This document shows positions 43,420-50,550 of a stretch of DNA of 64,000 nt, one piece after another. The stretch is from Actinospineispora eucalypti. Lineage in GTDB: Bacteria > Actinomycetota > Actinomycetes > Mycobacteriales > Pseudonocardiaceae. The stretch is taken from NCBI GenBank assembly GCA_014208095.1, contig JACHMT010000001.1, positions 992,001-1,056,000 of the forward strand. Reading direction: 5' to 3'. The first letter of the stretch is position 1. Every line of letters begins with the position of its first letter. The position numbers and the translations under genes are program-made. The notes under the pieces were generated by a model. The model saw nothing but the letters and a program-made list of their open reading frames with translations, was not told where the DNA came from and made no database searches.

Positions 43420-45593
43420 GGCTGCGGCCTCCGTCGTCGGCTGCCGATCGGGGCATCTGGCGCGCTGTCGGTCGGGTAGCACCGGGCACGGATGGCGTCG
43501 TCGATCTCCTGGCCGGGCCGGCCGTAGCGCTGCTGGCTGGCGCGGCGCAGCCGGGCGGCGCTGGCGATCGCCGCCGGCAGCGGTTCGGTGGCGAGCGTGA
43601 AGGCCGGGCTCGGCGCGTTGTCGACCAGCACGCGGGCGGCGGCCTGGTAGGCGCCGAGCCGCTCCAGGTCGGCCGCCGTGACACCGGCGCCGAGTACCGC
43701 CGCCAGTCCTGCGGCATCCTTCTGGGCCGGCCGGAAGACCACCCGGTTGCGGGCGTTGGCCAGCACCGCCGCCTGCAAAGTCGGCAGCAGTTGGCCGAGG
43801 TGCTGGTGGGCCAGCGTCCAGCCGACACCCAAGCCCCGCGAGGTGCTCAGCACGTCGCTGAAGTCCAGCGCGCCGGCAAAGTCCTGCCACTCGTCGACCA
43901 TCACCGTGACCGGCTGGCGTTGCTTGGCCGGCGTGGCGGCGCGGCGCTGGATGGCGCGCCACAGCTGGCTCAGTACCAGCGTGCCGAGCAGCCGGGCGGT
44001 TTCCGGCCCGATCAGGCCCTTGTTGAGGTTGACCAGCACGATCTTGCGTTCATTGAACAGGGCGTCGAGCTGGAAGCCGGGCGCTGGCTGGCCGAGCATG
44101 CGCCGGATGGCTGCCCGGGTGGTCAGTACCCGCAATTTGTTCATGAGTGGCGCCACCACCATCGTCCGCTCGCGGTCGGACAGGGCGGCTTCGAAGCCGG
44201 CCCAGAACGGGCCGAGTACCAGCGGGTCACTGACGCCAGCCAGTACCCGCCGCCGGAAGCTGGCCTGGGTCAGCAGTGCCGGGACGTCAACCAGACTGCC
44301 GTCCGGCAGCCGGGCCGCCGTGATGAGGGCGTGCAGCAGGACATCGGAACTGCGCGGGCCGATGGCGCTGCCGAACAGCTCGCGGAACAGCGCCAGCAGC
44401 TCGTCAGCCCGGCGTTCGGCTTCCGCCGGCGGGCCGGCCAGCGGGTTGAGCCCCACCGACAGTGCGCTGTCCGACGGCTCGATAACGATCACGTCGTCGT
44501 GGCGCTCCGGCGGCAGCAGGCGCAGTACGTCGGTGACAAGATCACCTTTCGGCTCGACGACTAGCACACTGCGGCCGGCGGCGGCATCAGCGGCGATGAG
44601 CTGGGCCAACAGGGTCGACTTGCCGGAGCCGGTCGGCCCGATGAGGTGGCTGTGGCTCAGCGCCGCCTTGATGGGCAGCATCACCGCCCGGCCCCGGCTG
44701 GCGGGGTGCAAGCTGCGGCCGAGCAAGCGGCTGTCGGCTTCGCGCTCTGGCGGCACGAGCAGCGACGGCGGCGGTGGCGCCAAGCTCACGCCCCGGTTCG
44801 GCACCGCCGCGCCGTCGACCGGCCAGCCGATCAGGACCGCCAGCTCGCGGGCGTTGACCAGGCTCGACCAGGTGCGGCTGCTACCCATGACGTCGTGCAG
44901 CAGCCGGGCGGTGCGGCTCGACTGGTGGCTGCTCTTGAGCGGCACCTGCGGCCCGCTGGCCAGCCACAGCCCGGCTTGCAGGCTGCGCAGCAACAGCGCT
45001 GCCCGCTTCGGATCACCGACCTGGACGCCGATCCGGCCGCGCACCCCGAACAGCGGCTCAGCGACCTTGGTCTTCCAGAGCTGCTGCTCGCCGGCCGGTG
45101 GGTCGGCTTGGGTGAAGCCGAGGGCTGTCAGTGGTGGGACCACCTCCGGCGGTTGTCGGCGGCGGTCGTTGCTCGGGCCGACGACCCACTGCACCACCGC
45201 CTGTTCGTCGCCCGCCAGCTCGGCGGCCAGGTGGTACAGCCCGGCAGCCACGGCGTCGCCGGTGTCGAGCCGTAGCGGGTAGGCCAGGCCGGTGAAACGC
45301 ACCTCGCGCGCCGTGGTCATGGGACGGCGGTCCGGTTCGGGCGCGGCGACCAGACTGAGGTCCGGCAGTTGCGCCCGCAGCTCGGCCGGCAGCGTCCGCG
45401 CCATCCAGCGGTCGCAGCCGAACAGCCAGCGCACTCCGTCGCGGCTCAGACGCAGCTCGAAGACGACGATCGGGGTCAGCCGCTGGACGAGACCCCGCCG
45501 CGGCCGGCCGGACAGCACCCGCAGCAGCCGGGTGACGTCGTCCAGCGTCAGCCGCTCCGGTGGGGTGGCGTCGAACCAGGCCAGGTCAGTCAT
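43416..45593 (-). CDS. VirD4/VirB4-like (type IV secretion) DNA-transfer ATPase
   Basis: 725 residues. Walker A is GPTGSGKSTLLAQLI in the middle of the protein; VEPKGDLVTDVLRLLP and GLNPLAG follow, and Walker B VTVMVDEWQDF is about 180 residues later, with RGLGVGWTLAHQ after it. This is the coupling-protein-like architecture in actinobacterial conjugative elements. There are no N-terminal membrane helices, so membrane attachment would need a partner such as the tiny membrane proteins encoded upstream. Start ATG 45593. Confidence 0.85.
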   Translation of the reverse strand: MTDLAWFDATPPERLTLDDVTRLLRVLSGRPRRGLVQRLTPIVVFELRLSRDGVRWLFGCDRWMARTLPAELRAQLPDLSLVAAPEPDRRPMTTAREVRFTGLAYPLRLDTGDAVAAGLYHLAAELAGDEQAVVQWVVGPSNDRRRQPPEVVPPLTALGFTQADPPAGEQQLWKTKVAEPLFGVRGRIGVQVGDPKRAALLLRSLQAGLWLASGPQVPLKSSHQSSRTARLLHDVMGSSRTWSSLVNARELAVLIGWPVDGAAVPNRGVSLAPPPPSLLVPPEREADSRLLGRSLHPASRGRAVMLPIKAALSHSHLIGPTGSGKSTLLAQLIAADAAAGRSVLVVEPKGDLVTDVLRLLPPERHDDVIVIEPSDSALSVGLNPLAGPPAEAERRADELLALFRELFGSAIGPRSSDVLLHALITAARLPDGSLVDVPALLTQASFRRRVLAGVSDPLVLGPFWAGFEAALSDRERTMVVAPLMNKLRVLTTRAAIRRMLGQPAPGFQLDALFNERKIVLVNLNKGLIGPETARLLGTLVLSQLWRAIQRRAATPAKQRQPVTVMVDEWQDFAGALDFSDVLSTSRGLGVGWTLAHQHLGQLLPTLQAAVLANARNRVVFRPAQKDAAGLAAVLGAGVTAADLERLGAYQAAARVLVDNAPSPAFTLATEPLPAAIASAARLRRASQQRYGRPGQEIDDAIRARCYPTDSAPDAPIGSRRRRPQP

Positions 45594-45789
45594 GGCCGGT
45601 CTCCGCTGCCGGGCCGGCGGTCGGCTCGGTGTTCTCCGTAGTCGGCACGACGCTGCCGCCGCGCTGCCAGCGCACCAGTGCGATGCAGGCCCGGGCTAGC
45701 CGCCGCACCGCCGGCTGCTGGTGTGGCTCGCCCCGCACCGCCGGCGTATCGCCGTGGCCTGTTGTACTTTTCGCCATTTTGTTTTCCAT
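45586..45789 (-). CDS. Small hypothetical protein upstream of the transfer ATPase
   Basis: 67 residues, no recognised domain. GAGAGAGGG precedes ATG 45789 and the stop overlaps the ATPase start by eight bases, which supports translation of the pair. The C-terminal part is Pro/Thr/Ala-rich; the middle has a short amphipathic segment (VRRLARACIALVRWQR). Confidence 0.5.
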   Translation of the reverse strand: MENKMAKSTTGHGDTPAVRGEPHQQPAVRRLARACIALVRWQRGGSVVPTTENTEPTAGPAAETGHD

Positions 45790-45848
45790 TCCCTCTCTCG
45801 CTCACCAGTGGAACAGAGGTGGGAATCTGGCGTTACTAAGCGGCTACC

Positions 45849-45880
45849 GTCTTGACGAATCAAGACAGCAGGTGTTTAAT
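45849..45880 (+). promoter_or_regulatory. Plus-strand promoter with overlapping palindrome
   Basis: TTGACG (45852-45857), 17-base spacer and TTTAAT (45875-45880) form a good sigma-70-type promoter. The perfect inverted repeat GTCTTGA/TCAAGAC (45849-45866) overlaps the -35 and could be an operator. Confidence 0.55.
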
Positions 45881-45886
45881 AACAGC

Positions 45887-46062
45887 CAGTTCCCACGCAC
45901 ACCGGGGGAGCGGTTAATTAGACCGCGAGCTTCGGGTGATACCGTCAACGCACGAGCAGTAAAAGTCTTGCCAGATCGCACTGCTTGTGTTTTGGTATCC
46001 CCGAGCTCCGGTTTAAGACTATGCGTACTGTGCTTGCGATTTGCAAGCATTTTTTTATTTTT
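45887..46062 (+). ncRNA. Candidate small RNA between transfer genes
   Basis: No open frame of note lies on the plus strand here, yet a promoter (45852-45880) points in and a strong intrinsic terminator closes it: stem TGCTTGC/GCAAGCA at 46031-46049 with a 13-base T-rich tail. The transcript would be about 175 nt and antisense to the minus-strand operon leader. A role in copy or transfer control is inference. Confidence 0.45.
46031..46062 (+). terminator. Intrinsic terminator on the plus strand
   Basis: Seven-base perfect stem, five-base loop, then seven T, A and five T. No plus-strand gene lies upstream, which is why a small RNA is proposed. Confidence 0.75.
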
Positions 46063-46135
46063 GACAACACCGAACGGTCGGCTTTGACATCTGTTTTAGT
46101 CGCCGTCCATGTCGCCATTTCGCAAATCGCGGCAG

Positions 46136-46306
46136 CTACATACGCCGCCAGCTGAACAGCCAATACAGGGCCGCCAGCGCGAACAACACGCCGGCCACGG
46201 TCGGCAGCAGTGGCCGTAGCAATTCCCAGACCAGCCGGGCGGCTGCGGCCACCATGACGACCAGCACGGCGTAGCCGGCGGCTCGGCCGAGCCAGGTCAG
46301 CTTCAC
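46136..46306 (-). CDS. Tiny two-helix membrane protein
   Basis: 56 residues: VKLTWLGRAAGYAVLVVMVA..., then LLPTVAGVLFALAALYWLF and a basic end (SWRRM). Two hydrophobic helices with positive ends predict a small inner-membrane protein. The GTG at 46306 overlaps the TGA of the upstream gene (GTGA), as throughout this operon. Such proteins often accompany transfer ATPases on actinobacterial elements; exact role unknown. Confidence 0.6.
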   Translation of the reverse strand: MKLTWLGRAAGYAVLVVMVAAAARLVWELLRPLLPTVAGVLFALAALYWLFSWRRM

Positions 46307-47001
46307 GCCGCCCACTTGACACAGCGACCATCACAGCCGGCATCGAGGTGCAGCGTCCGGCGATCCGCGAAGCGCGGGTCAAGCAGCACCGCCTTCTGCG
46401 GCGCGAAGCCCACTTGTGGCCCCTCGAACAGCGCACAGGTCTGGCCGCGTGTCTCAGTCAGCAGCGCCCGCCGGGCCAGTGGCGAGTACAGCGCCGCGTG
46501 CTTCCACCAGGCGGCCTCTTCGCCGTCAGGATCGAAGCCCCGGCCGGTGGCGCCGTGGCCGAATCCGTCGTGCACCGCCCTAAAGGCATCATTGTCGTGC
46601 TCGGACAACCACGGATGCGGATTGCCGCAGCCGGCCGAGGCCCAGATGCGCAATCGCCGGTCGGCCAATTCGGCGAGCAGTTCCCGAACGTTGCGGTACG
46701 GGTCAAGCGGGCTGATGACCACTGTGAATCCGAGGCCACCCCGGGCTCGTGGTCGCGTCAGGAAATCCAACTGCCACCAGGTTTCCTCCCGGAAGCGGCG
46801 GTAAGCCGGCACGGCAGTGCGGTCCAGCACCGGCGCGGCTTCATAGGCGGCGGCAATCCGCCGGCTGGTGTGGCGACAGCTGACAATCCGCTGGTAATCC
46901 AACCGGCTATCGAAGGGCCGGCCGAAGCGGTGACAGTAGCGTTCGCTGCCGGCCTGGAGTTCAGCGTTCGGCAGTTGTCGGTTTGGGCTGGTTTTGGGCA
47001 T
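46303..47001 (-). CDS. Conserved-looking hypothetical protein with an HDGFGH motif
   Basis: A 232-residue soluble protein. The core reads NDAFRAVHDGFGHGATGRGFDPDGEEAAWWKHAALYSPLARRALLTETRG when its parts are joined. The spaced His/Asp/Glu residues (HDxxGH, then GEEAAW, then ETRGQ) look like a metal-binding or catalytic set. I recall similar blocks in phage proteins but cannot name the family. It precedes the tiny membrane protein and follows a promoter-like gap of 74 bp. Confidence 0.65.
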   Translation of the reverse strand: MPKTSPNRQLPNAELQAGSERYCHRFGRPFDSRLDYQRIVSCRHTSRRIAAAYEAAPVLDRTAVPAYRRFREETWWQLDFLTRPRARGGLGFTVVISPLDPYRNVRELLAELADRRLRIWASAGCGNPHPWLSEHDNDAFRAVHDGFGHGATGRGFDPDGEEAAWWKHAALYSPLARRALLTETRGQTCALFEGPQVGFAPQKAVLLDPRFADRRTLHLDAGCDGRCVKWAA

Positions 47002-47074
47002 AGCTCACCCCTGCGTGGAATGGCGATATTTTCACGAATTGGTCGGTCGAAATGGCGTGGCGGTCGGGTTACGA

Positions 47075-47314
47075 CTAGCGGCCGTATCCGGCCTGCTGGT
47101 GCATCGCCTGGCCGGCCTGCCGGACGGTGGCCCGGACCTGGTGCGCGCCAGCCAGTGCCCGCCACTCGGCGTCGAGGGCCGAGCGCTGGCAGCGCAGCCG
47201 CTCACGTTCGGTGCGCAGTTGTTCCCGCGCCAGCAGCCAGCCGAGCAGCACCAGCGCTAGTCCGATCGTCTCCACCAGCAGCACACTGGCGAGCGTCACG
47301 ACGGTCTCGGTCAT
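47075..47314 (-). CDS. Small membrane protein with coiled-coil tail
   Basis: 79 residues: one helix (VVTLASVLLVETIGLALVLLGWLL) and then an Arg/Glu/Gln-rich coiled-coil (AREQLRTERERLRCQRSAL). ATG 47314 lies six bases after the stop of the next upstream gene. The layout resembles small structural or adaptor proteins of conjugative elements; role unknown. Confidence 0.6.
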   Translation of the reverse strand: MTETVVTLASVLLVETIGLALVLLGWLLAREQLRTERERLRCQRSALDAEWRALAGAHQVRATVRQAGQAMHQQAGYGR

Positions 47315-47320
47315 GGCGGA

Positions 47321-47653
47321 TCAGCTCCGTCCGGTCTCGGCCACGATCTGCGCCAGGGCCATGGCGGCGGTGTCGACGATCGCGCGGTAACGCGCTTCTC
47401 CGAGCGGACAGCGCCGGATGTAGTGCGCCTCGAGTTCGGTCAGGCCGCCGACCGCCTGCAGCGCCTCGGTGGAGACGTACTCCAGCGCGCGAACGCGGGC
47501 GCCTTCGACGAGGCTACGGCCGTGCTCGACGGCGACGCTGTCGCGGACGGCGCGCTCGATGCGGGCCGGGGCGCGGTAGTGCCCCGGAACCCGCCGGGCG
47601 ATGAGGTCTTGGGTGCTCGCCGTTGCGGCGAAACGGGGTGCGAGGTTGAACAT
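47321..47653 (-). CDS. Hypothetical protein of the transfer operon
   Basis: 110 residues, mostly helical (ARIERAVRDSVAVEHGRSLVEGARVRALEY in two parts, then ALAQIVAETG). No signal peptide or membrane helix, one Cys. ATG 47653 has AAGGA nearby. Family not recognised; members of this kind commonly lie between small membrane genes in actinobacterial elements. Confidence 0.6.
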   Translation of the reverse strand: MFNLAPRFAATASTQDLIARRVPGHYRAPARIERAVRDSVAVEHGRSLVEGARVRALEYVSTEALQAVGGLTELEAHYIRRCPLGEARYRAIVDTAAMALAQIVAETGRS

Positions 47654-47756
47654 GCGCAGGTTCCTTCTTGATCGAATGAGTTTGGAAGTGCCAAGTGAGG
47701 CGCGCTGGGTCGGTGCGGGCACGGTGTGCACCACCGCGCCGACCCAGCACCGCCGA

Positions 47757-47894
47757 CTAGCTCGCGCGGTCGTCGGGCAGGTCGCCTTCAACCACGGCGG
47801 GGCCGGTCTGCCGGAGTTCACGCTCGCGCAGCTTCTCGGCCTTGATCGCCAGGCGCTGAGCTTTGGCCTTTAGGTTGCGCTCCCGTTGGCCCAT
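47757..47894 (-). CDS. Very small basic helical protein
   Basis: 45 residues: a Lys/Arg/Glu-rich helix (RERNLKAKAQRLAIKAEKLR) and an acidic end (VEGDLPDDRAS). AAGGTGAG immediately precedes ATG 47894. It overlaps the 3' end of the neighbouring small gene in another frame, consistent with coupled translation. No function proposed. Confidence 0.45.
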   Translation of the reverse strand: MGQRERNLKAKAQRLAIKAEKLRERELRQTGPAVVEGDLPDDRAS

Positions 47895-48022
47895 CTCACC
47901 TTGAGAGCAGTCAGCTGCTCAATGTGTCTGCGATAGATGCAGACGGCGCAGTAGGTGCCGGCCACGAAGGCCAAGGCATAGGGGACGAGGACACCACCAA
48001 CCAGGCCGAATACGGCGCTCAT
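47870..48022 (-). CDS. Tiny membrane protein
   Basis: 50 residues: one or two hydrophobic segments (VFGLVGGVLVPYALAFVAGTY) followed by CAVCIYRRHIEQL, with a CxxC at the membrane edge. ATG 48022 lies seven bases after the stop of the upstream gene. Probably part of the same operon; function unknown. Confidence 0.5.
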   Translation of the reverse strand: MSAVFGLVGGVLVPYALAFVAGTYCAVCIYRRHIEQLTALKVRWANGSAT

Positions 48023-48028
48023 GGCGGT

Positions 48029-48388
48029 CTAGGCCCTGGCGCTAGCGGCCAGCCGAACATCGTCGGCCGAACACCACGTGACGAAGCCGCCCTCACGCTT
48101 GGCGGTCACGCCGAACACCAGCCCCGGCAGCGTCACCGGGTCCCCGGTCGTGAAGGTGGTCGCCGGGTCGTCGCTCAGCGGCACCGTCACCATCAACAGC
48201 TCCGACTTGCCGCGCCAGGTGACGACCGCAACCTGTACCGACCACAGTGGCACGCCGTCCTTCGTGCACTTCTGCGGCTTGTCCTCGTCCCGGACGTTGC
48301 GGTCGCGCGTGAACTCCTTGCGCGGCTGGCTGCTCATGAACATGACGGACTGGAACGTGTCAGGAGAGACCCGCACCGTGTCAAACAT
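48029..48388 (-). CDS. Conserved-looking hypothetical, first gene of the transfer operon
   Basis: 119 residues, soluble, beta-rich. Landmarks are SPDTFQSVMFMSSQPRKEF, WSVQVAVVTWRGKSELLMV and GLVFGVTAKREGGFVTW. I recognise the general look from integrative elements of actinobacteria but cannot name it; a single-strand-binding-like fold is only a guess. ATG 48388 has GAAGGG eight bases upstream, better than GTG 48397. It starts the minus-strand series that runs to the integrase. Confidence 0.65.
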   Translation of the reverse strand: MFDTVRVSPDTFQSVMFMSSQPRKEFTRDRNVRDEDKPQKCTKDGVPLWSVQVAVVTWRGKSELLMVTVPLSDDPATTFTTGDPVTLPGLVFGVTAKREGGFVTWCSADDVRLAASARA

Positions 48389-48508
48389 CCTTGCCACCCT
48401 TCGGGAGCCGTCAGCTCCTGCGCGTGCTGGTGGCCTCAGGGGCCAACCAGCGGGTTTGTTGATGTTGATCGGGACTGGGCTACATGTCTCCTTGGCGTGC
48501 CGCCACCT

Positions 48509-48596
48509 CTACCCACCCGCTACTTGATCTATCCACCCGGTACTCTAGCCAAGTGCACCGCCACGCCCGACTAGAACCTACTACCGTTGTAGGTAG
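48509..48596. promoter_or_regulatory. Direct and inverted repeats in a divergent control region
   Basis: Two 16-base direct repeats of the form CTAYCCACCCGSTACT (48509-48524, 48529-48544) have a 20-bp period, that is two helical turns. An inverted repeat CTACC/GGTAG with a six-base spacer follows at 48581-48596. They separate the minus-strand operon from the plus-strand HTH gene at 48633, so they are good operator candidates. Confidence 0.55.
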
Positions 48597-48632
48597 TGTT
48601 CTACCACGTCGCCCGGTTGGGAGTCAAAGACC

Positions 48633-49253
48633 ATGGACAACTCCACGACACCTGACGACCAGCCGATCCCCGACGATGTGCGTCACGCTGTTATCACCAG
48701 CGAACAAGGCGGCCGGCTCCAACGCGGTCATGCCGACAACTTCGCCATAACTTATGAACTCATACGGGCAATTCAAAATCTGCCGACTGTGAGCGCTGAA
48801 GAAGTTGCGGAATACCTTGCTGTTTTTGGCGACATTGCTACAGCTCATATGCGCAAAGTCCGCCACGCTGGCCATTTGCTAACCGCTAAACAGCAGTACT
48901 CGGCAATTCTCAATACTTTAAACACGCTCGGTCAAATCACTAATCTAAGCTCTCATCTCCTTGCCATACAGGGAATCAAGGCTAAAAAAATTACTCGGCG
49001 ACAGGCATCCCAAGAGCTCGGCGTGCACGAAAACACCATTTACCGTTGGGTCAACGATGAAAAAATTCGGGAAGCCAAGGAGCGCGAGCTCTACGAGTTT
49101 ATACTCGATTATATTGCCGAAGCGCGCGGCATGAGTAAGAATGAACTCAAGCGACAAATTATCGCCTGGGGTAAGCAGGGTGGAGCATTCAAGCAGGGCT
49201 CCGGTGGTCCGGCTGCATCTATTAGCGAGTTGCTTGATCAGCTTAACGATTAG
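48633..49253 (+). CDS. HTH-domain hypothetical regulator, AT-rich
   Basis: 206 residues. A helical N-terminal part (VSAEEVAEYLAVFGDIATAH) precedes an HTH near residues 120-145 (ITRRQASQELGVHENTIYRW), a basic linker and a Gly/Ser tail. Codon use is distinctly poorer in GC than the flanking genes (many AAA, ATT, AAC), pointing to a separate origin. It lies directly after the repeat-bearing control region and probably binds it. Family not identified. Confidence 0.65.
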   Translation: MDNSTTPDDQPIPDDVRHAVITSEQGGRLQRGHADNFAITYELIRAIQNLPTVSAEEVAEYLAVFGDIATAHMRKVRHAGHLLTAKQQYSAILNTLNTLGQITNLSSHLLAIQGIKAKKITRRQASQELGVHENTIYRWVNDEKIREAKERELYEFILDYIAEARGMSKNELKRQIIAWGKQGGAFKQGSGGPAASISELLDQLND

Positions 49254-49270
49254 TGATATAACAAAGATGC

Positions 49271-49465
49271 ATGCAAGAAATCTCCCCCGATGACGAATTA
49301 GTCGAAAGCTCTACTGAACAGTCAGAGCGACCGCCTAACGCAGCTCAGATAGATGATATCTATGAGCGTGGCCGCCTAGAGGCGCAGCGCTATGCCGTCC
49401 AGGCATTTATACGACGGTTTATACTCCCGATGGAGACTGAAGGAAAGACTGAGCAAGATCAATAA
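49271..49465 (+). CDS. Small acidic hypothetical protein
   Basis: 64 residues, acidic N-terminus (EISPDDELVESSTEQSERP) then a helix (DDIYERGRLEAQRYAVQAFI). Begins 17 bases after the HTH gene and shares its AT-rich codon use, so the two likely form one unit. No domain recognised. Confidence 0.5.
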   Translation: MQEISPDDELVESSTEQSERPPNAAQIDDIYERGRLEAQRYAVQAFIRRFILPMETEGKTEQDQ

Positions 49466-49772
49466 ATTCAAGCTACGGAGCTCAACAACCCTTACCTGTC
49501 ACCAAACCCTGAGCGACCAGGCTAGCTACGACCAGCTGGACGAACTCACCGAGCAAGTCAACGACGACCGAGGGCTAGCCCCGGCGCTACCTGATCGAGG
49601 AACAACTGCAACCCCTCCAAGAAAGCCCGGTTGGACGAGCTTTCTACTGATATAGAACCCTCATCCCCTCGACACCATATAGTGAATTCACTGCTGGGGC
49701 AGGCATCAAGACAAAGCCCACGGGGCACACGGCCGACCGTGGTGCCCGCCACCACTCGCAGAACCTCTAACC
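49466..49772 (+). other. Stretch with a possible gene remnant
   Basis: Two short helical strings in different plus-strand frames, SYDQLDELTEQVNDDRG and then YLIEEQLQPLQESPVG ending in a stop near 49652, read like one broken gene. No complete gene is seen on either strand and no terminator with a clear stem was found. Confidence 0.3.
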
Positions 49773-50039
49773 CTAACCAGCCCAATCCCGCGCCTCCCCC
49801 GGCAACGGCCACCCCAGCACCACCCGCGCATCCCAAGCCGCTTGCACATGCACACACGGCCACTCCCGCCCATCCGGGCAACGAGAACACACCCCACCGT
49901 CGTCCCGGTGCTCACGCTCAACGGTGACCAGCTCAGTCGGCAACCGTGCCAGCAGCCCGGACAGCCCGACGCCATCCAAATAGTGAATCAGCACGCCCGA
50001 CCCAGACAGCGTGAACACGCTCAGCGCCTCGGAGCTCAC
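49773..50039 (-). CDS. Small Cys/Trp-motif (zinc-ribbon-like) protein
   Basis: 88 residues. GVCSRCPDGREWPCVHVQAAW carries CxxC and WPC, resembling short actinobacterial zinc-binding proteins with a C-x2-C...YPC pattern. The N-terminal half is a hydrophobic/acidic helix. GTG 50039 overlaps the TGA of the upstream gene. Function unknown; a regulatory partner for the gene upstream is possible. Confidence 0.55.
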   Translation of the reverse strand: MSSEALSVFTLSGSGVLIHYLDGVGLSGLLARLPTELVTVEREHRDDGGVCSRCPDGREWPCVHVQAAWDARVVLGWPLPGEARDWAG

Positions 50040-50338
50040 TGCAAACCCCAGGCCGAAGCCGCGCCGTGCCCATTGGCCAGAATCCGCCGGCTATCCGAGA
50101 TGTACGGCACTTCCTGCCGCTTGCCGTCCACGTACAGCGCTTCCGCCCGGTGCTGCCCCTCCGTCTCCATGACGTAGCGGGTCACGGCGGCCGCGAGTAC
50201 GCCGGGGTCGGTGCTCATCTCTTTGGCATATTTCTCGGCCTTGGCGAGCCGACCGGTCACGAACTGCGTGGCGCAGATTTCCCGCGCCCGGACGGCATGC
50301 ACGCCGTACACGACTTGTTGCTTCACGATCTCTGCCAC
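50036..50338 (-). CDS. Helical hypothetical protein
   Basis: 100 residues starting VAEIVKQQVVYGVHAVRAREIC from GTG 50338, with AGGGGAC seven bases upstream. Central part ARLAKAEKYAKEMSTDPGVLAAAVTRYVMETEG-like helices; beta-strands near the end (HRAEALYVDGKRQEVPYISD). Divergent from the TPR regulator at 50551 and coupled to the small Cys protein downstream. No family name. Confidence 0.5.
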   Translation of the reverse strand: MAEIVKQQVVYGVHAVRAREICATQFVTGRLAKAEKYAKEMSTDPGVLAAAVTRYVMETEGQHRAEALYVDGKRQEVPYISDSRRILANGHGAASAWGLQ

Positions 50339-50550
50339 GGCGGATGTCCCCTGATCTCCCGTATCGGTACGACTTGGAAGGCATCCGCTACCGGGGATGA
50401 CGCACCCAAGCGCCATGCCGCCGGGGGTGAGCGGGCATGGCGAGCCGGTAGCGGACGCCGGAAGATCATCAAAAGGCGTGCGGGTGGGTGTGCGTCACGC
50501 TGTGCGTGCGGTTGCCACACCTCCCGCCACCAGCGGCTACGCTTGGAGGC

